Numbered from the stretch's first letter, positions 8,527 to 19,999 are shown. The stretch is DNA of 64,000 nucleotides from Cognaticolwellia aestuarii (GCF_002000025.1 NZ_MUZV01000003.1:248001-312000), one strand, 5' to 3'. The notes: generated by a model from the letters alone, not told the origin. Numbers and translations: made by a program.

Positions 8527-9363
8527 TTACTGGTTATCAGTTACGGCTTGTAATACAGTTAATGCGTCCACGGTTGCTTCAACATCGTGCACGCGAATAA
8601 TATTTGCCCCTTGTTGAGCGGCAATAATGGCAGCACTTAAGCTGCCAGCGAGACGTTGCTTAACGTCTCGATTTAATAAGTTTCCTATCATAGATTTACG
8701 CGAAATCCCGATAAGCAAAGGTAACTTTAGCTGAGAAAATTTCGATAAGTTAGCTAAGAGATGAAAGTTTTGTTCCAGTGTTTTTCCAAAGCCAAAACCA
8801 GGGTCTAAAATAATGCGTTCACGTGCAATACCGGCACTAATACAAGCCTCAATGCGTTGTTGAAAAAATGCCACTATATCGTTAATTACATGATCATAAC
8901 TGGGGTTATTTTGCATCGTACGAGGTAAACCTTGCATATGCATTAAGCAAACAGGCACATCACTTTGCGCGACAGCGGCTAAACACCCTTGATTTTGCAA
9001 GGCTGCTACGTCGTTAATCATATCGGCACCCGCAGTTATTGCCGCGTTCATTACCGCTGCTTTGCTAGTATCAATAGAAACTAAAACATCAAAGCGTTGC
9101 TTAATGGCAATAAGCACAGGAATAACACGTGCCAATTCATCTTCTTCACTGACATCTTCAGCTCCTGGTCGTGTTGACTCACCACCAATGTCAATGATGC
9201 TAGCACCATCAACAATCATACGTTCAACTTGTGCTAACGCAGATTCAAGTTGCGTGTAGCTACCACCATCTGAAAACGAATCAGGCGTAGTATTAAGAAT
9301 ACCCATCACTTGCGGTGTCGATAAGTCGAGGTTTAAGCTGGAACAATTAAGATGATTTAACAC
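8527..9363 (-). CDS. folP: Dihydropteroate synthase
   Basis: The 278-residue TIM-barrel enzyme joins 4-aminobenzoate to the pterin pyrophosphate in folate synthesis and is the sulfonamide target. Signatures are 'MGILNTTPDSFSDGG' near the N-terminus, 'IDIGGESTRPGA' (about 60-71), 'INDVAAL' and the C-terminal 'IIRVHDVEATVDAL'. Start is GTG with GAGA upstream. It follows ftsH, with a terminator-like hairpin between them, and precedes glmM. Confidence 0.96.
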   Translation of the reverse strand: MLNHLNCSSLNLDLSTPQVMGILNTTPDSFSDGGSYTQLESALAQVERMIVDGASIIDIGGESTRPGAEDVSEEDELARVIPVLIAIKQRFDVLVSIDTSKAAVMNAAITAGADMINDVAALQNQGCLAAVAQSDVPVCLMHMQGLPRTMQNNPSYDHVINDIVAFFQQRIEACISAGIARERIILDPGFGFGKTLEQNFHLLANLSKFSQLKLPLLIGISRKSMIGNLLNRDVKQRLAGSLSAAIIAAQQGANIIRVHDVEATVDALTVLQAVTDNQ

Positions 9364-9412
9364 CAGATTCTCTTTATAAATTCTTTAATAAATACGGTTA
9401 AACTTTACATAA

Positions 9413-9464
9413 AATAAAGCCTCAATAGTTGATAAATCTAATGATTTAACCATTGAGGCTTATT
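9413..9464 (-). terminator. Terminator-like hairpin between ftsH and folP
   Basis: GCCTCAAT and ATTGAGGC pair, with further inner pairing (GGTT/AACt, ATC/GAT), followed on the minus strand by TTTATTTTAT. It would reduce read-through from ftsH into folP. Confidence 0.65.
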
Positions 9465-9480
9465 ATTCAAATATGGCTAT

Positions 9481-11442
9481 TTATTTAACTGGCATATCTG
9501 AAGTTTCATTTGAACTTGAAGATTCCGTTGGTGACGCTTTCTCGTCATCCTTTTTTGCTGATGGTTTACTAGAATCTGCATTATTATCTGATTTACCATC
9601 AGAACTTGTGCCGTCAAAATCAGCCGGTGGGCGAACTTTAGTACGATTCATTAGATCATCAACCTGTAAGGCATCAATCGTTTCATATTCCATTAGTGCA
9701 TCTTTCATTGCATGTAGAATATCTTCATTTTCTTTTAAGATTTTCGCTGCACGTTCATAGTTACGGTTAACAAAATCTTTAATTTCTTCATCAATAGCAC
9801 GTGCTGTTTCATCAGACATATTCAGTGACTTAGATGATGTTCTACCTAAGAATACTTCGCCCTCTTCTTCAGCAAACAGCATAGGACCCATTTTTTGAGA
9901 GAAGCCCCATTGTGTCACCATTTTACGAGCAAGCTGCGTGGCACGTTCGATATCGTTCGATGCACCTGTTGACACTTTCTCAAAACCGTAAATCATTTCT
10001 TCAGCAATACGGCCACCGTATAAAGATGAAATGTTACTTTCCAAGTGCTGCTTACTATGACTAAACCTATCTTGCTCTGGTAAGTACATAGTGACACCTA
10101 AAGCGCGACCACGTGGCATAATACTGACTTTATAAACAGGATCATGATCGGGTACTAAGCGACCAACAATTGCGTGGCCTGCTTCATGATAAGCCGTCAT
10201 CTCTTTTTCAGATTCAGTCATTACCATTGAACGACGCTCAGAACCCATCATGATTTTATCTTTAGCTTTTTCAAACTCAGCCATACCCACGACACGTCGC
10301 GCTGAACGGGCTGCAAATAATGCGGCTTCGTTTACTAAGTTAGCTAAATCGGCACCAGAAAAACCAGGTGTACCACGTGCGATAACTGACGCTTTTACAT
10401 CGTCACCTAATGGTACTTTACGCATATGTACTTTCAGAATTTGTTCGCGGCCACGAATATCAGGCAAGCCAACAGTTACTTGGCGGTCAAAACGACCAGG
10501 ACGTAATAATGCAGGGTCTAGTACATCAGGACGGTTAGTTGCAGCAATAACGATAACCCCTTCATTGCCTTCAAAGCCATCCATCTCAACTAGCATTTGG
10601 TTAAGTGTTTGTTCACGCTCATCATGACCACCACCCATACCAGCGCCACGTTGGCGACCAACAGCATCGATTTCATCAATGAAGATAATACAAGGTGCTG
10701 ATTTTTTTGCTTGTTCGAACATATCACGTACACGTGATGCACCAACACCAACAAACATTTCAACAAAGTCTGAACCTGAAATAGTAAAAAACGGTACTTT
10801 CGCTTCACCCGCTATGGCTTTAGCTAATAACGTTTTACCGGTACCAGGTTGACCAACCATTAAAACACCTGATGGTATACGACCACCTAGCTTTTGAAAG
10901 CGTGACGGGTCTTTTAAGTAATCAACTAACTCTGATACTTCTTCTTTTGCTTCATCACAACCTGCAACGTCAGCAAAAGTCGTTTTAATTTGATCTTCGC
11001 TCAATAAACGCGCTTTCGATTTACCAAAGCTCATGGCACCTTTACCGCCACCGCCTTGCATTTGGCGCATGAAGAAAATCCAAACACCAATTAACAATAT
11101 CATTGGAAACCAAGAAACAAATATTGTCATTAAGAAGCTAGGCTCCTCAGGTAATTCACCTGTTGCATTAACGCCTTGCTTTACTAGATCATTGATTAAA
11201 TCACGATCATAGCCTCCAGGGATAACCGTGACAAAGTTCTCACCGCTACGTTTAATACCATTAATAACGCCATTTCTATCAACGTCAACTTCTCTAATTT
11301 GTCCTTGACGTACGTCTTGGATAAACTGTGTGTAATCTACTTGTTGTTCATTGCCGTTTCCTGGAGTAAAGCTCTGGAAAACAGACATAAGTACAACTGC
11401 AATAACTAACCATAAAATAAGATTTTTTGCCATATCGCTCAA
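9481..11442 (-). CDS. ftsH: ATP-dependent zinc metalloprotease FtsH
   Basis: The 653-residue protein is anchored by two N-terminal helices (about residues 7-25 and 105-125) with a periplasmic segment between. The AAA+ domain has Walker A 'GQPGTGKT', Walker B '[11 protein letters not shown]', the second region of homology and '[12 protein letters not shown]'; the protease domain has the zinc motif 'HEAGH' (near 425). It degrades membrane and soluble proteins such as LpxC and sigma-32. The tail after about residue 610 is a serine/aspartate/lysine-rich disordered stretch. Two starts are possible: TTG at 11442, which has the better-spaced AGAGG, or ATG at 11433 giving MAKNLILW as in E. coli. Confidence 0.97.
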   Translation of the reverse strand: MSDMAKNLILWLVIAVVLMSVFQSFTPGNGNEQQVDYTQFIQDVRQGQIREVDVDRNGVINGIKRSGENFVTVIPGGYDRDLINDLVKQGVNATGELPEEPSFLMTIFVSWFPMILLIGVWIFFMRQMQGGGGKGAMSFGKSKARLLSEDQIKTTFADVAGCDEAKEEVSELVDYLKDPSRFQKLGGRIPSGVLMVGQPGTGKTLLAKAIAGEAKVPFFTISGSDFVEMFVGVGASRVRDMFEQAKKSAPCIIFIDEIDAVGRQRGAGMGGGHDEREQTLNQMLVEMDGFEGNEGVIVIAATNRPDVLDPALLRPGRFDRQVTVGLPDIRGREQILKVHMRKVPLGDDVKASVIARGTPGFSGADLANLVNEAALFAARSARRVVGMAEFEKAKDKIMMGSERRSMVMTESEKEMTAYHEAGHAIVGRLVPDHDPVYKVSIMPRGRALGVTMYLPEQDRFSHSKQHLESNISSLYGGRIAEEMIYGFEKVSTGASNDIERATQLARKMVTQWGFSQKMGPMLFAEEEGEVFLGRTSSKSLNMSDETARAIDEEIKDFVNRNYERAAKILKENEDILHAMKDALMEYETIDALQVDDLMNRTKVRPPADFDGTSSDGKSDNNADSSKPSAKKDDEKASPTESSSSNETSDMPVK

Positions 11443-11500
11443 CTTAATGACCTCTTGCTAATGTTCAAAATGGTGCGATGAAATATTTCCATCTAATTTA

Positions 11501-12130
11501 CTACAATTTAAAGCCGGTCGCCACTAGATAAACTTCACGTGAACGAGCACGCGATGATTCTGGCTTGCGAGTTTTAACGGTTTTAAATGCGGCTCGAGCA
11601 TCTTTCATAAATTGCTCAAAGCCTTCGCCTTGAAACACTTTCACAACAAAAGCGCCATTTTTCTTTAAAACTTGGTTACACATATCAAGTGCTAATTCCA
11701 CTAAATACATGCTTCGTGCCGCGTCTGCGGTATCATTACCGGTAAAATTTGCCGCCATGTCAGACATAACAACATCAATATTTTTACCATTAATTCGGTT
11801 CAATAACGCATCAAGTACGGCTTCTTCTCGAAAATCACCTTGCAAGAAATCAACACCTGCAATAGGGTCCATCGGTAAAATATCGCAGGCAACAACTTGC
11901 CCACTGTCACCAACAACTTTCGTTGCGTATTCAGACCAACCGCCTGGTGCTGCACCTAAATCAACCACTTTCATGCCAGATTTAATCAACTTGTCTTTCT
12001 TATTGATTTCTTCAAGTTTAAATACAGCGCGTGAGCGAAGCCCTAACTTTTGCGCTTTTTTTACATATTCATCATCAAAATGCTCTTTCAACCATCGAGC
12101 ACTACTGACACTGACCTTATTCTTACTCAT
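11501..12130 (-). CDS. rlmE: 23S rRNA (uridine-2'-O-)-methyltransferase RlmE
   Basis: The 209-residue protein methylates U2552 in the ribosomal A loop late in 50S assembly. It shows the SAM-binding '[15 protein letters not shown]', acidic motif '[21 protein letters not shown]', and '[17 protein letters not shown]' with the catalytic aspartate, plus the catalytic lysine in '[12 protein letters not shown]'. It lies directly before ftsH as in E. coli (where it was called ftsJ) and is divergent from yhbY. Confidence 0.97.
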   Translation of the reverse strand: MSKNKVSVSSARWLKEHFDDEYVKKAQKLGLRSRAVFKLEEINKKDKLIKSGMKVVDLGAAPGGWSEYATKVVGDSGQVVACDILPMDPIAGVDFLQGDFREEAVLDALLNRINGKNIDVVMSDMAANFTGNDTADAARSMYLVELALDMCNQVLKKNGAFVVKVFQGEGFEQFMKDARAAFKTVKTRKPESSRARSREVYLVATGFKL

Positions 12131-12344
12131 TCAATCCACTTATCTATTATGCTATTAAACGTTACTTAACTTTCGAATATTCGTTAACTTTATTTACTTT
12201 CTAAATAAGGTCAGGTCTATATTAACCAAAAACAAAGCAGAAAAGTACGTTAAAAAGCTATCACTTTGTAAACAATATTAGTATTACAAACTAGATGGAG
12301 GTAAAATAGCGATAATTCAAGCTAACTTGTAACGAAAATTGTTA

Positions 12345-12641
12345 ATGAACCTAAATAAAAAACAAATCCAGTATTTAAAAGGCTTAGCTCATAGCCTTAA
12401 ACCCGTGGTATTACTAGGTAATAACGGCCTTACCGAAGCTGTAGTTGCCGAAGTCGACTTCGCTTTAAATCATCACGAATTAATTAAGATTAAAATCCCT
12501 ACCGATGATCGTGAAACAAAAGCACTAATCGTTGAAGCCATTTGTCGTGAAACCAATGCAACTAAAGTGCAAGTGATCGGTAAAACCTTAGTTATTTATC
12601 GTCAATCTGAAGAAAAGAAGATTCGCATACCAAAAATTTAA
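12345..12641 (+). CDS. yhbY: YhbY family ribosome-assembly RNA-binding protein
   Basis: The 98-residue protein has one CRM (CRS1-YhbY) domain with 'LKPVVLLGNNGLTEAVVAEVDFAL' holding the GxxG-like loop and a basic surface. It binds the pre-50S ribosomal subunit. I take the ATG at 12345, since it is the first ATG of the frame and gives the usual 'MNLNKKQIQYLKGLAH' start; an upstream TTG would add two residues. It is divergent from rlmE, as in many gammaproteobacteria, and followed by a terminator. Confidence 0.95.
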   Translation: MNLNKKQIQYLKGLAHSLKPVVLLGNNGLTEAVVAEVDFALNHHELIKIKIPTDDRETKALIVEAICRETNATKVQVIGKTLVIYRQSEEKKIRIPKI

Positions 12642-12686
12642 TGTTATTTACTGAGCAGTAAAATAGGTAAGCAAAACACGAAAATG

Positions 12687-12710
12687 AAAAAGGGCATAAG
12701 CCCTTTTTTT
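12687..12710 (+). terminator. Rho-independent terminator after yhbY
   Basis: AAAAGGGC, loop ATAA, GCCCTTTT and then a T run. Confidence 0.85.
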
Positions 12711-12811
12711 ATCTCCAAAGAAAACTTGTTGCTATATTAGGATAAACTAATATACAAACTTTCCCCTTTGTCATAGAATAAAGTATTACCTTCTATTTTA
12801 CGGATTAAAAA

Positions 12812-13156
12812 ATGATTTTATCAGTGCCCGAACTCGTTGCTTTAGCAAAAAAGTCAGTTACTTGTATTAGCGCCGCTCAAGCGTTTACCGATAAAAATGC
12901 GACATTTATTGATGTAAGGGAGCCAGCGGAGAATGCTGCTTCTCCAGTCGACAACTCATTACACATTCCACGTGGTATCTTAGAAATGAATATTGCTCAG
13001 CATTGTCCTGATGCTAATATGGCGATTTATTTACATTGTGCCTCTGGCGGACGCGCAGCACTTGCTGCTGAGCAGTTACAACGTATTGGCTATACCAATG
13101 TAAAAGCGATCAGCTGCCCCCATAATGAAATTTGTAACGCAAAAGTCGCATTATAA
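12812..13156 (+). CDS. Single-domain rhodanese-like protein
   Basis: The 114-residue protein is a lone rhodanese domain. It has 'ATFIDVREPAE' near residue 33, 'HIPRGILEM', and the active-site loop 'LHCASGGRAALAAEQL' with the persulfide-carrying cysteine near residue 79, so it should be catalytically active in sulfur transfer. There is no signal peptide, so it is cytoplasmic. Physiological partner and substrate are not shown by the neighbours, which are core translation and transcription genes. It is monocistronic, with terminators on both sides. Confidence 0.85.
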   Translation: MILSVPELVALAKKSVTCISAAQAFTDKNATFIDVREPAENAASPVDNSLHIPRGILEMNIAQHCPDANMAIYLHCASGGRAALAAEQLQRIGYTNVKAISCPHNEICNAKVAL

Positions 13157-13190
13157 TGCTTAATAAAAAGTGCGTTGTGCTTTAATAACT

Positions 13191-13225
13191 AAAAAGCGCC
13201 TATCATAACGATAAGCGCTTTTTTT
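13191..13225 (+). terminator. Rho-independent terminator between the rhodanese gene and greA (works both ways)
   Basis: AAAAAGCGC and GCGCTTTTTT pair, with an inner TATC/GATA pair. It lies between the converging ends of the rhodanese gene and greA. Confidence 0.8.
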
Positions 13226-13269
13226 AAACTAAGTAGTATCAGTTCTTGCTGCTGTAAATTGAATAATAC

Positions 13270-13746
13270 TTAAATGTGATCTACCGAAACAATCTCATAT
13301 TCAACTACGCCACCAGGGGTAGTGATCTCAATTTCGCTATCCACTTCTTTACCAATTAAACCGCGTGCAATCGGCGAGTTTAAAGAGATACGACCGGTTT
13401 TAAAATCAGCCTCATCATCACCAACAATCTTATAGCTTACTTCTACTTCAGTATCGATATTCAATAATGTCACTGTTGAGCCGAAGATAACTTTACCGGT
13501 ATTAGGTATTTTAGTTACATCGATAACTTGTGCATTACATAAACGCCCTTCAATATCTTGAATACGACCTTCACAGAAGCCTTGCTCTTCTTTAGCGGCA
13601 TGATATTCAGCGTTCTCTTTCAAATCGCCATGTTCACGCGCATCAGCAATATCTTTAACGATACGTGGACGCTTTTCAGTTTTTAAAATTCTTAATTCTT
13701 CTTTTAATTGCTCGGCGCCAAGCAATGTCATCGGATATTTTGTCAT
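13270..13746 (-). CDS. greA: Transcription elongation factor GreA
   Basis: The 158-residue protein has the N-terminal antiparallel coiled coil (about residues 1-75, with '[20 protein letters not shown]' holding the acidic tip residues) and the C-terminal FKBP-like domain ending 'EYEIVSV'. It stimulates transcript cleavage by backtracked RNA polymerase. Ribosome binding site AAGAG precedes the ATG. It lies 134 bases after carB on the same strand, a common order in this group. Confidence 0.97.
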   Translation of the reverse strand: MTKYPMTLLGAEQLKEELRILKTEKRPRIVKDIADAREHGDLKENAEYHAAKEEQGFCEGRIQDIEGRLCNAQVIDVTKIPNTGKVIFGSTVTLLNIDTEVEVSYKIVGDDEADFKTGRISLNSPIARGLIGKEVDSEIEITTPGGVVEYEIVSVDHI

Positions 13747-13879
13747 TTTACTCTTCTTTTATAACAACAAAGGCGGCTTACCCATGTTAAAAACTAGGTA
13801 ACCACCTTCAAAAAATTAATCGCTGGTAAAATCAGTTGAGTGAATTTTCCTCGATAAGAGCAAACCCACTCAAACAGCT

Positions 13880-16800
13880 TTATTTACAACGCTTATGTAA
13901 CTCTTGTATTGACGTTACAATATTTCGGTCATCTGCTGCGTGTGATTGACAAGCAGCAAATGCAGCGTTCAGTGTTGTAGTATATGCGACTTTGTAACGT
14001 AAAGCACCACCACGTAACACTTTAGAATCTTCAATCGCCTTGCGACCTTCTGTAGTGTTAATAATGTAGTTGTATTCACCATTCTTAATTCTATCAAGAA
14101 TATGTGGGCGACCTTCGTGTACTTTATTCACTAATCGACAAGGAATATTTGCTTCACCTAAAATGATTGCAGTGCCATGTGTTGCATCAATTTGGTAACC
14201 TAATGCTACCATTTGTTTTGCTAAATCGGCAACCCGACCTTTATCACTATGACGAACTGAAATTAATGCGCGACCATCTTTAGGTACTGAAACACCTGCA
14301 CCTAAGTTAGCTTTAGCATAAGCTTCTTCGAAGGTATCACCTACCCCCATCACTTCGCCCGTTGAACGCATCTCTGGTCCTACTAATGGGTCACTACCAT
14401 GGAACTTGTTAAATGGAATAACGACTTCTTTCACTGAAAAGTACGGCGGTACTACTTCTTTTATAATACCTTGCTCTTTAAGTGACTTACCAGCCATTAC
14501 ACGCGCACCTACTTTAGCTAAAGGCACAGCTGTCGCCTTAGACACAAATGGTATAGTACGAGCGGCACGCGGGTTAACTTCAATTAAGTACACTTCGCCG
14601 TCTTTAACTGCCATTTGCGTATTCATTAGACCAATAACGCCTAACTCAAACGCCAAGTCAGTCACTTGCTTGCGCATAACATCTTGTACTTCTTGGCTTA
14701 AGCTGTACGCAGGTAATGAACATGCTGAGTCACCCGAGTGAACACCGGCTTGTTCAATATGTTGCATAATACCGCCAACAACAACATCAACACCATCACA
14801 AACTACATCAATATCAACTTCAATCGCGTCATCTAGGAAATGATCAAGCAAAACAGGAGAGTCATTTGAAACGCTTACTGCTTCGGTCATATAACGACGT
14901 AAATCATCTAAGTCATACACAATTTCCATTGCTCGACCGCCCAGTACATAGGATGGACGAACCACAAGCGGGAAACCTATAGCTTCAGCTTTTGCCATCG
15001 CTTCGTCTAACGAAGTAACAGTGGCATTTTCAGGTTGTAATAAACCTAAACGGTCAACCGCTTGTTGGAAACGTTCACGGTCTTCGGCGCGGTCAATGGC
15101 ATCAGGTGAGGTACCAATAATAGGTACGCCCGCCGCTTCTAAAGCACGCGCTAGTTTAAGTGGTGTTTGACCACCGTATTGCACAATTACGCCTTTAGGC
15201 TTTTCAATACGTACAATTTCAAGCACATCTTCAAAAGTGATTGACTCAAAATATAAACGGTCTGATGTATCATAATCAGTTGAGACTGTTTCAGGGTTAC
15301 AGTTAACCATGATAGTTTCATAACCGTCTTCGCGTAATGCTAATGCGGCATGAACACAACAGTAATCAAATTCAATACCTTGGCCGATACGGTTTGGACC
15401 GCCACCTAAGATCATGATTGATTCTTTATCTGTCGGGTTAGCTTCACATTCTTCATCATAAGTAGAATACATGTAAGCGGTATCTGAACTAAACTCAGCC
15501 GCACAGGTATCTACACGTTTATAGACGGGGAAAATGTTGGCAGTATGACGTTTTTTACGTACTTCAGCTTCAGCTACACCAATCAAAGCTGCTAAGCGTG
15601 AATCGGCAAAACCTTTACGCTTTAATTTACGTAAGTAACTAGGTGTTAATACTTTTAACCCCCCTTCGGCAACTTTCGCTTCTTCTAAAATAATGTCTTC
15701 AATTTGGACTAAAAACCAACGATCAATTTTAGTTAAACGGAAAATATCATCAACAGTTAAGCCTAGGCGGAAAGCGTCAGCAACATACCAAATACGATCG
15801 GCACCCGCTTCTTGTAACTCATGCATTATTTTGGTTTTAGCACCAGGCTGTGTCACGTCAACCATAGGATCAAAACCATTAACGCCCACCTCTAAACCAC
15901 GAAGTGCTTTCTGCAATGACTCTTGCTGATTACGGCCAATTGACATTACCTCGCCAACAGACTTCATTTGCGTAGTTAAACGATCTTCTGCACCGGCAAA
16001 CTTTTCAAAGTTAAATCGAGGAATCTTTGTCACAACGTAATCGATGGTCGGTTCAAATGATGCTGGTGTTTTACCGCCAGTAATATCATTAGTTAATTCA
16101 TCTAGCGTGTAGCCGACAGCTAATTTTGCAGCAATTTTAGCAATTGGGAAACCTGTCGCTTTTGACGCAAGTGCAGACGAGCGTGATACCCGAGGGTTCA
16201 TCTCAATGATCACCATACGTCCAGTGTTAGGACATATACCAAACTGCACGTTTGAGCCACCCGTTTCAACACCAATTTCGCGTAGAACTGCAATCGAAGC
16301 ATTACGCATGATTTGGTATTCTTTATCGGTTAACGTTTGTGCTGGTGCAACTGTAATTGAATCGCCGGTATGAATGCCCATAGGGTCGAAGTTTTCAATC
16401 GAACAAATAATGATACAGTTATCATTTTTATCGCGTACAACTTCCATTTCATATTCTTTCCAACCAATTAATGATTCATCAATCAATAATTCAGATGTTG
16501 GAGAAAGGTCTAAACCACGTGTACAAATTTCTGTAAATTCTTCACGGTTATAAGCAATACCACCACCGCTGCCACCCATAGTGAATGACGGACGAATAAT
16601 ACAAGGAAAACCTAAGTTTTTGCTTGCCGCGTGTGCTTCTTCAAGCGTATGTACTATTTCAGCACGTGGTGTTTCTAAGCCAATGGCTTTCATTGCTTTA
16701 TCAAAACGACTACGATCTTCAGCTTTATCAATTGCATCAGCTGTCGCACCAATCATTTCAACGTTGAATTCTTTTAATACACCTTTTGCTTCAAGCTCAA

Positions 16801-17098
16801 GTGCACAGTTTAATGCTGTTTGACCGCCCATAGTCGGTAATACCGCACAAGGACGTTCTTTTTCAATAATTTTGCGAACAACTTCCCAGTGAATAGGTTC
16901 GATGTAGGTCGCATCAGCCATTTCTGGATCGGTCATTATTGTTGCTGGGTTTGAGTTAACCAATACAACTCGGTAGCCTTCTTCACGCAGTGCTTTACAA
17001 GCTTGTGCGCCAGAGTAATCAAACTCACATGCTTGACCAATAACAATTGGGCCAGCGCCTAAGATCAAGATAGTTTTTAAATCAGTACGTTTTGCCAT
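13880..17098 (-). CDS. carB: Carbamoyl-phosphate synthase large subunit
   Basis: The 1072-residue protein is full length and shows the duplicated architecture: two ATP-grasp halves ('[17 protein letters not shown]' and '[17 protein letters not shown]'), the oligomerisation domain between, and a C-terminal allosteric MGS-like domain (last 130 or so residues). It makes carbamoyl phosphate from bicarbonate, ammonia delivered by CarA, and two ATP, for arginine and pyrimidine synthesis. It follows carA by 29 bases and is cotranscribed with it. Confidence 0.98.
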   Translation of the reverse strand: MAKRTDLKTILILGAGPIVIGQACEFDYSGAQACKALREEGYRVVLVNSNPATIMTDPEMADATYIEPIHWEVVRKIIEKERPCAVLPTMGGQTALNCALELEAKGVLKEFNVEMIGATADAIDKAEDRSRFDKAMKAIGLETPRAEIVHTLEEAHAASKNLGFPCIIRPSFTMGGSGGGIAYNREEFTEICTRGLDLSPTSELLIDESLIGWKEYEMEVVRDKNDNCIIICSIENFDPMGIHTGDSITVAPAQTLTDKEYQIMRNASIAVLREIGVETGGSNVQFGICPNTGRMVIIEMNPRVSRSSALASKATGFPIAKIAAKLAVGYTLDELTNDITGGKTPASFEPTIDYVVTKIPRFNFEKFAGAEDRLTTQMKSVGEVMSIGRNQQESLQKALRGLEVGVNGFDPMVDVTQPGAKTKIMHELQEAGADRIWYVADAFRLGLTVDDIFRLTKIDRWFLVQIEDIILEEAKVAEGGLKVLTPSYLRKLKRKGFADSRLAALIGVAEAEVRKKRHTANIFPVYKRVDTCAAEFSSDTAYMYSTYDEECEANPTDKESIMILGGGPNRIGQGIEFDYCCVHAALALREDGYETIMVNCNPETVSTDYDTSDRLYFESITFEDVLEIVRIEKPKGVIVQYGGQTPLKLARALEAAGVPIIGTSPDAIDRAEDRERFQQAVDRLGLLQPENATVTSLDEAMAKAEAIGFPLVVRPSYVLGGRAMEIVYDLDDLRRYMTEAVSVSNDSPVLLDHFLDDAIEVDIDVVCDGVDVVVGGIMQHIEQAGVHSGDSACSLPAYSLSQEVQDVMRKQVTDLAFELGVIGLMNTQMAVKDGEVYLIEVNPRAARTIPFVSKATAVPLAKVGARVMAGKSLKEQGIIKEVVPPYFSVKEVVIPFNKFHGSDPLVGPEMRSTGEVMGVGDTFEEAYAKANLGAGVSVPKDGRALISVRHSDKGRVADLAKQMVALGYQIDATHGTAIILGEANIPCRLVNKVHEGRPHILDRIKNGEYNYIINTTEGRKAIEDSKVLRGGALRYKVAYTTTLNAAFAACQSHAADDRNIVTSIQELHKRCK

Positions 17099-17127
17099 TT
17101 TATAATCTCTCTTCTCTTGTCTAGGTT

Positions 17128-18273
17128 CTAAGCTTTTTTAGCAGCAACAATTAAGTCGATAAAGTGATCGAACAAAGGTGCGGCATCTGCTGGTCCAGGG
17201 CTCGCTTCAGGATGGCCTTGGAAACTAAATGCGGGTTTATCTGTACGGTGAATACCTTGGATTGAACCATCAAATAGTGAGGTATGCGTCACTTTTAAGT
17301 TTTCAGGTAAATTGTTTTCATCTACAGCAAAGCCATGGTTTTGGGCTGTAATCATCACCACATTTCGTGCAAAATCTTTTACTGGATGGTTGCCGCCATG
17401 ATGACCAAATTTCATTTTAATGGTTTTAGCACCACTCGCTAAACCTAGTAGCTGATGACCTAAACAAATACCAAATACCGGGATATCTGTAGTTAAAAAT
17501 GTTTTAATTGCATTGATCGCATAATCACATGGTTCAGGGTCACCAGGGCCATTTGATAAGAAAATACCGTCAGGATTCATGGCTAGTACTTCTTCTGCTG
17601 AGGTTTGCGCAGGCACCACTGTTAGCTTACAACCACGGTCGACTAACATACGTAGAATATTACGTTTGGCACCGAAATCGTACGCAACCACATGAAAATC
17701 AGACTTTTCAGGTGTAACGTGCCCTTTACCTAGCTGCCAACTACCTTCAGTCCATGTGTATGCTTCTTTAGTCGAAACCACTTTAGCTAAGTCCATTCCT
17801 TTCAAGCCAGGAAAACTTTGTGCTTGTGCTAGCGCCTTTGCTTCTTCTGCACTTACGTCAGTAAAGTCACCTGCAATGATACAACCATTTTGAGCGCCTT
17901 TTTCACGTAAGATACGTGTTAATTTACGCGTATCTATATCAGCAATACCTAAGATGTTTTTCGCTTTTAGGTAATCGCTTAAACTTTGTTCACTTCGAAA
18001 ATTACTCGCTAATAACGGTAAGTCACGAATAACTAAACCTTTAGCCCAAATAGTGCTAGATTCTTCATCTTCACTATTGGTACCTGTGTTACCTATATGA
18101 GGATATGTTAGGGTAACAATTTGCTCTGCATATGAGGGATCAGTCAGAATTTCTTGGTAACCCGTCATTGAAGTATTGAATACTACTTCACCAACAGCTG
18201 TCCCTTCTGCACCGATAGCGGTGCCCTTAAATACAGTGCCGTCTTCAAGCACTAACATGGCAGATTTAGTCAA
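17128..18273 (-). CDS. carA: Carbamoyl-phosphate synthase small (glutaminase) subunit
   Basis: The 381-residue protein has the CPSase small-chain N-terminal domain ('[20 protein letters not shown]') and a class I glutamine amidotransferase domain with nucleophile cysteine in '[13 protein letters not shown]' and the His/Glu pair in '[10 protein letters not shown]'. It releases ammonia from glutamine for CarB. The start is TTG (TTG ACT AAA TCT), five bases after a strong GGAGG; E. coli carA also starts with a rare TTG, so this is a conserved feature. A stable hairpin lies in its leader. Confidence 0.97.
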   Translation of the reverse strand: MTKSAMLVLEDGTVFKGTAIGAEGTAVGEVVFNTSMTGYQEILTDPSYAEQIVTLTYPHIGNTGTNSEDEESSTIWAKGLVIRDLPLLASNFRSEQSLSDYLKAKNILGIADIDTRKLTRILREKGAQNGCIIAGDFTDVSAEEAKALAQAQSFPGLKGMDLAKVVSTKEAYTWTEGSWQLGKGHVTPEKSDFHVVAYDFGAKRNILRMLVDRGCKLTVVPAQTSAEEVLAMNPDGIFLSNGPGDPEPCDYAINAIKTFLTTDIPVFGICLGHQLLGLASGAKTIKMKFGHHGGNHPVKDFARNVVMITAQNHGFAVDENNLPENLKVTHTSLFDGSIQGIHRTDKPAFSFQGHPEASPGPADAAPLFDHFIDLIVAAKKA

Positions 18274-18614
18274 TTTAACCTCCGTTAAGAAGAAAGAATA
18301 TTAATGGTAAACAACTAAGAACCTACCATTAACTGTAAAAGCGATACGTACAAAAATGCCAAAAACCTTAACCAATTCATCATGAACTGTAAATTTTTGA
18401 CAAAATCCACTTATTTTACGCTTGAAAGCTTCTTTCGTCTAGTAATAATTGTGAAAAACCTCTGCTTTTGACGTAATTGATGTAAAGACGCCAAAAACAA
18501 TACTTATCTATAATAAAAGCCTTAAAATACTTACCAATTAGTCAGGTTTTAATACATTTATCTGACGTAGATACAGTAAATATAACCTGCTTATTAGTCA
18601 CTAATAGCTTGTGA
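18274..18614 (-). other. Leader and promoter region of carAB (341 bases without a gene)
   Basis: It holds the carA ribosome binding site, the leader hairpin at 18301-18332 and candidate promoters further up such as TTGTCA at about 18400. I looked for an ArgR box of the TGAAT-N4-ATTCA type and found only the outward-facing pair ATTCATCATGAAC, which does not fit. Confidence 0.5.
18301..18332 (-). promoter_or_regulatory. Leader hairpin upstream of carA
   Basis: TTAATGGTA and TACCATTAA form a perfect 9-bp stem around a 14-base loop, ending about 27 bases before the carA start. On the mRNA it is followed by a pyrimidine-rich stretch (ATTCTTTCTTCTT) and the GGAGG. It is not a simple terminator, but it could influence carAB expression. 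Confidence 0.5.
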
Positions 18615-19421
18615 TTAATCCTTCAAGCCTAGAACATCTTGCATATCGTAATAACCCGCATCAGCTTCACTTAACCAAAATGCTGCACGCATTGCCCCTA
18701 AAGCAAAGGTCATTCGAGAACTTGCTTTATGAGTTAATTCAATTCGCTCACCAATATCAGCAAAATAAGCCGTATGCTCACCAACAATATCGCCGGCACG
18801 CACGGTCGCGAAACCTATCGTGCTTGCATCTCTTTCATCAGAAATGCCTTCTCTGCCATAAACCGCGACTTTATTTAAATCCCGACCTAAGGTATCAGCG
18901 ATCACTTGCCCCATTTTTACCGCAGTGCCTGAAGGAGCGTCTTTTTTAAATCTATGGTGCGCTTCAAAAATTTCTATATCAGTATAGTCGCCAATCGCTT
19001 TTGCGGTGATTTCAAGTAACTTAAATAACAGGTTGACTCCAACACTGGTATTAGGTGCTAAAACTAACGGAATATGCTCTCCAGCAGCTTTAATGGTTTC
19101 AACTTGTAAGTCTGAGAAGCCGGTTGTACCGATAACCAAGGCTTTATTATGTTGCTTACACCATTGTATGTGCTCAAGTGTCGCGTCTATAGAAGTGAAG
19201 TCAATCAGCACATCAGCTGTTAATAGGGTTTGATAATCTGTGGTGGTTTTTTTATTAATCGCACCGATTCCGGCAATTTCACCTAAATCGAAATTTTCAA
19301 AAGATGAACCAACACGAACACTACCACCCACTAGCTCAATAGATTTATGCTCAATTGCCGCTTGTATTAAATTACGGCCCATACGTCCGCTACATCCTAA
19401 AATAGCTACTTTTACTTTCAT
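18615..19421 (-). CDS. dapB: 4-hydroxy-tetrahydrodipicolinate reductase
   Basis: The 268-residue enzyme reduces the DapA product in the lysine/diaminopimelate pathway. It shows the dinucleotide motif '[16 protein letters not shown]', '[11 protein letters not shown]', '[17 protein letters not shown]', the substrate-binding '[15 protein letters not shown]' and '[20 protein letters not shown]'-type end. AGGAAG precedes the ATG. dapB before carAB is the standard gammaproteobacterial order. Confidence 0.97.
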   Translation of the reverse strand: MKVKVAILGCSGRMGRNLIQAAIEHKSIELVGGSVRVGSSFENFDLGEIAGIGAINKKTTTDYQTLLTADVLIDFTSIDATLEHIQWCKQHNKALVIGTTGFSDLQVETIKAAGEHIPLVLAPNTSVGVNLLFKLLEITAKAIGDYTDIEIFEAHHRFKKDAPSGTAVKMGQVIADTLGRDLNKVAVYGREGISDERDASTIGFATVRAGDIVGEHTAYFADIGERIELTHKASSRMTFALGAMRAAFWLSEADAGYYDMQDVLGLKD

Positions 19422-19446
19422 AGCAAAGTCTTCCTACTGTGTAATG

Positions 19447-19944
19447 TTAATAAGGTGTCTTATCAATAATGTCAAAAGTGTCACTTAAGGTGATTGACTG
19501 GCTAAGCTCTTGCGAGACAACATTAAAAATTTGCCATTGCTCATCATTTAACGCGATATGATAAAAAGCTGAAAAATCAGTAAAAACGTCACTTTTGGCG
19601 TCTATAAACTGCCAATCAACACAAGCGATTAGCAGATGTTCGCTTAATACGCTAAAACTAGCTTTTAAAGCAATAAAACGCTTTATTTGTGCATGACTGA
19701 GCACGGTAAAAATATCTAAAAACGCTTGTTCGAAGCTATTGTTATCAGCCATTAACACGACTTTATCTGGTGTATGCAAAGTACAAGGCAATTGGTAGCA
19801 GCTTTGCATATCTAGCATATTTTGTTGATGAAACGCTGTTAAGTAACGTTGAAATAACTGCTCAATGGCTCGCTTATACATGGCTGTAGCACTCAAACTT
19901 GTAGATACACATTTACGGTCAATATAAATAACGCTTAATTGCAC
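19447..19944 (-). CDS. Hypothetical protein, possibly NTF2-like fold
   Basis: The 165-residue product has no signal or membrane segment. The region from about residue 22 ('MYKRAIEQLFQRYLTAFHQQNM') to the end, with a helical start, 'YQLPCTLHTPD' and a final 'FYHIALNDEQWQIFNVV', resembles small NTF2/SnoaL-like domains; that is a weak fold-level impression. The open frame begins at a GTG at 19944 with no clear ribosome binding site; an ATG at 19881 would remove 21 residues and fits the domain start better. It lies 25 bases upstream of dapB and may be cotranscribed with it. Confidence 0.6.
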   Translation of the reverse strand: MQLSVIYIDRKCVSTSLSATAMYKRAIEQLFQRYLTAFHQQNMLDMQSCYQLPCTLHTPDKVVLMADNNSFEQAFLDIFTVLSHAQIKRFIALKASFSVLSEHLLIACVDWQFIDAKSDVFTDFSAFYHIALNDEQWQIFNVVSQELSQSITLSDTFDIIDKTPY

Positions 19945-19959
19945 TCAAATTAAGCTTAT

Positions 19960-19985
19960 AAAAAAGCCCTCAAGTGAGGGCTTTT
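19960..19985 (-). terminator. Rho-independent terminator after fklB
   Basis: AAAAGCCCTCA / TGAGGGCTTTT, an 11-bp stem with a two-base centre, followed on the minus strand by more T. Confidence 0.85.
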
Positions 19986-19999
19986 AAAAATTAAGCTAA

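Noticed and set aside
9473-9760. Plus-strand frame of 95 codons overlapping the end of ftsH
   Set aside because: It is fully antisense to the ftsH tail and shows serine-rich composition caused by that tail; there is no start signal.
18340-18440. Possible ArgR operator upstream of carA (ATTCATCATGAAC)
   Set aside because: ArgR boxes have TGAAT and ATTCA facing inward with four bases between. Here the half-sites face outward with two bases between, which fits neither a single box nor two boxes with the usual spacing.
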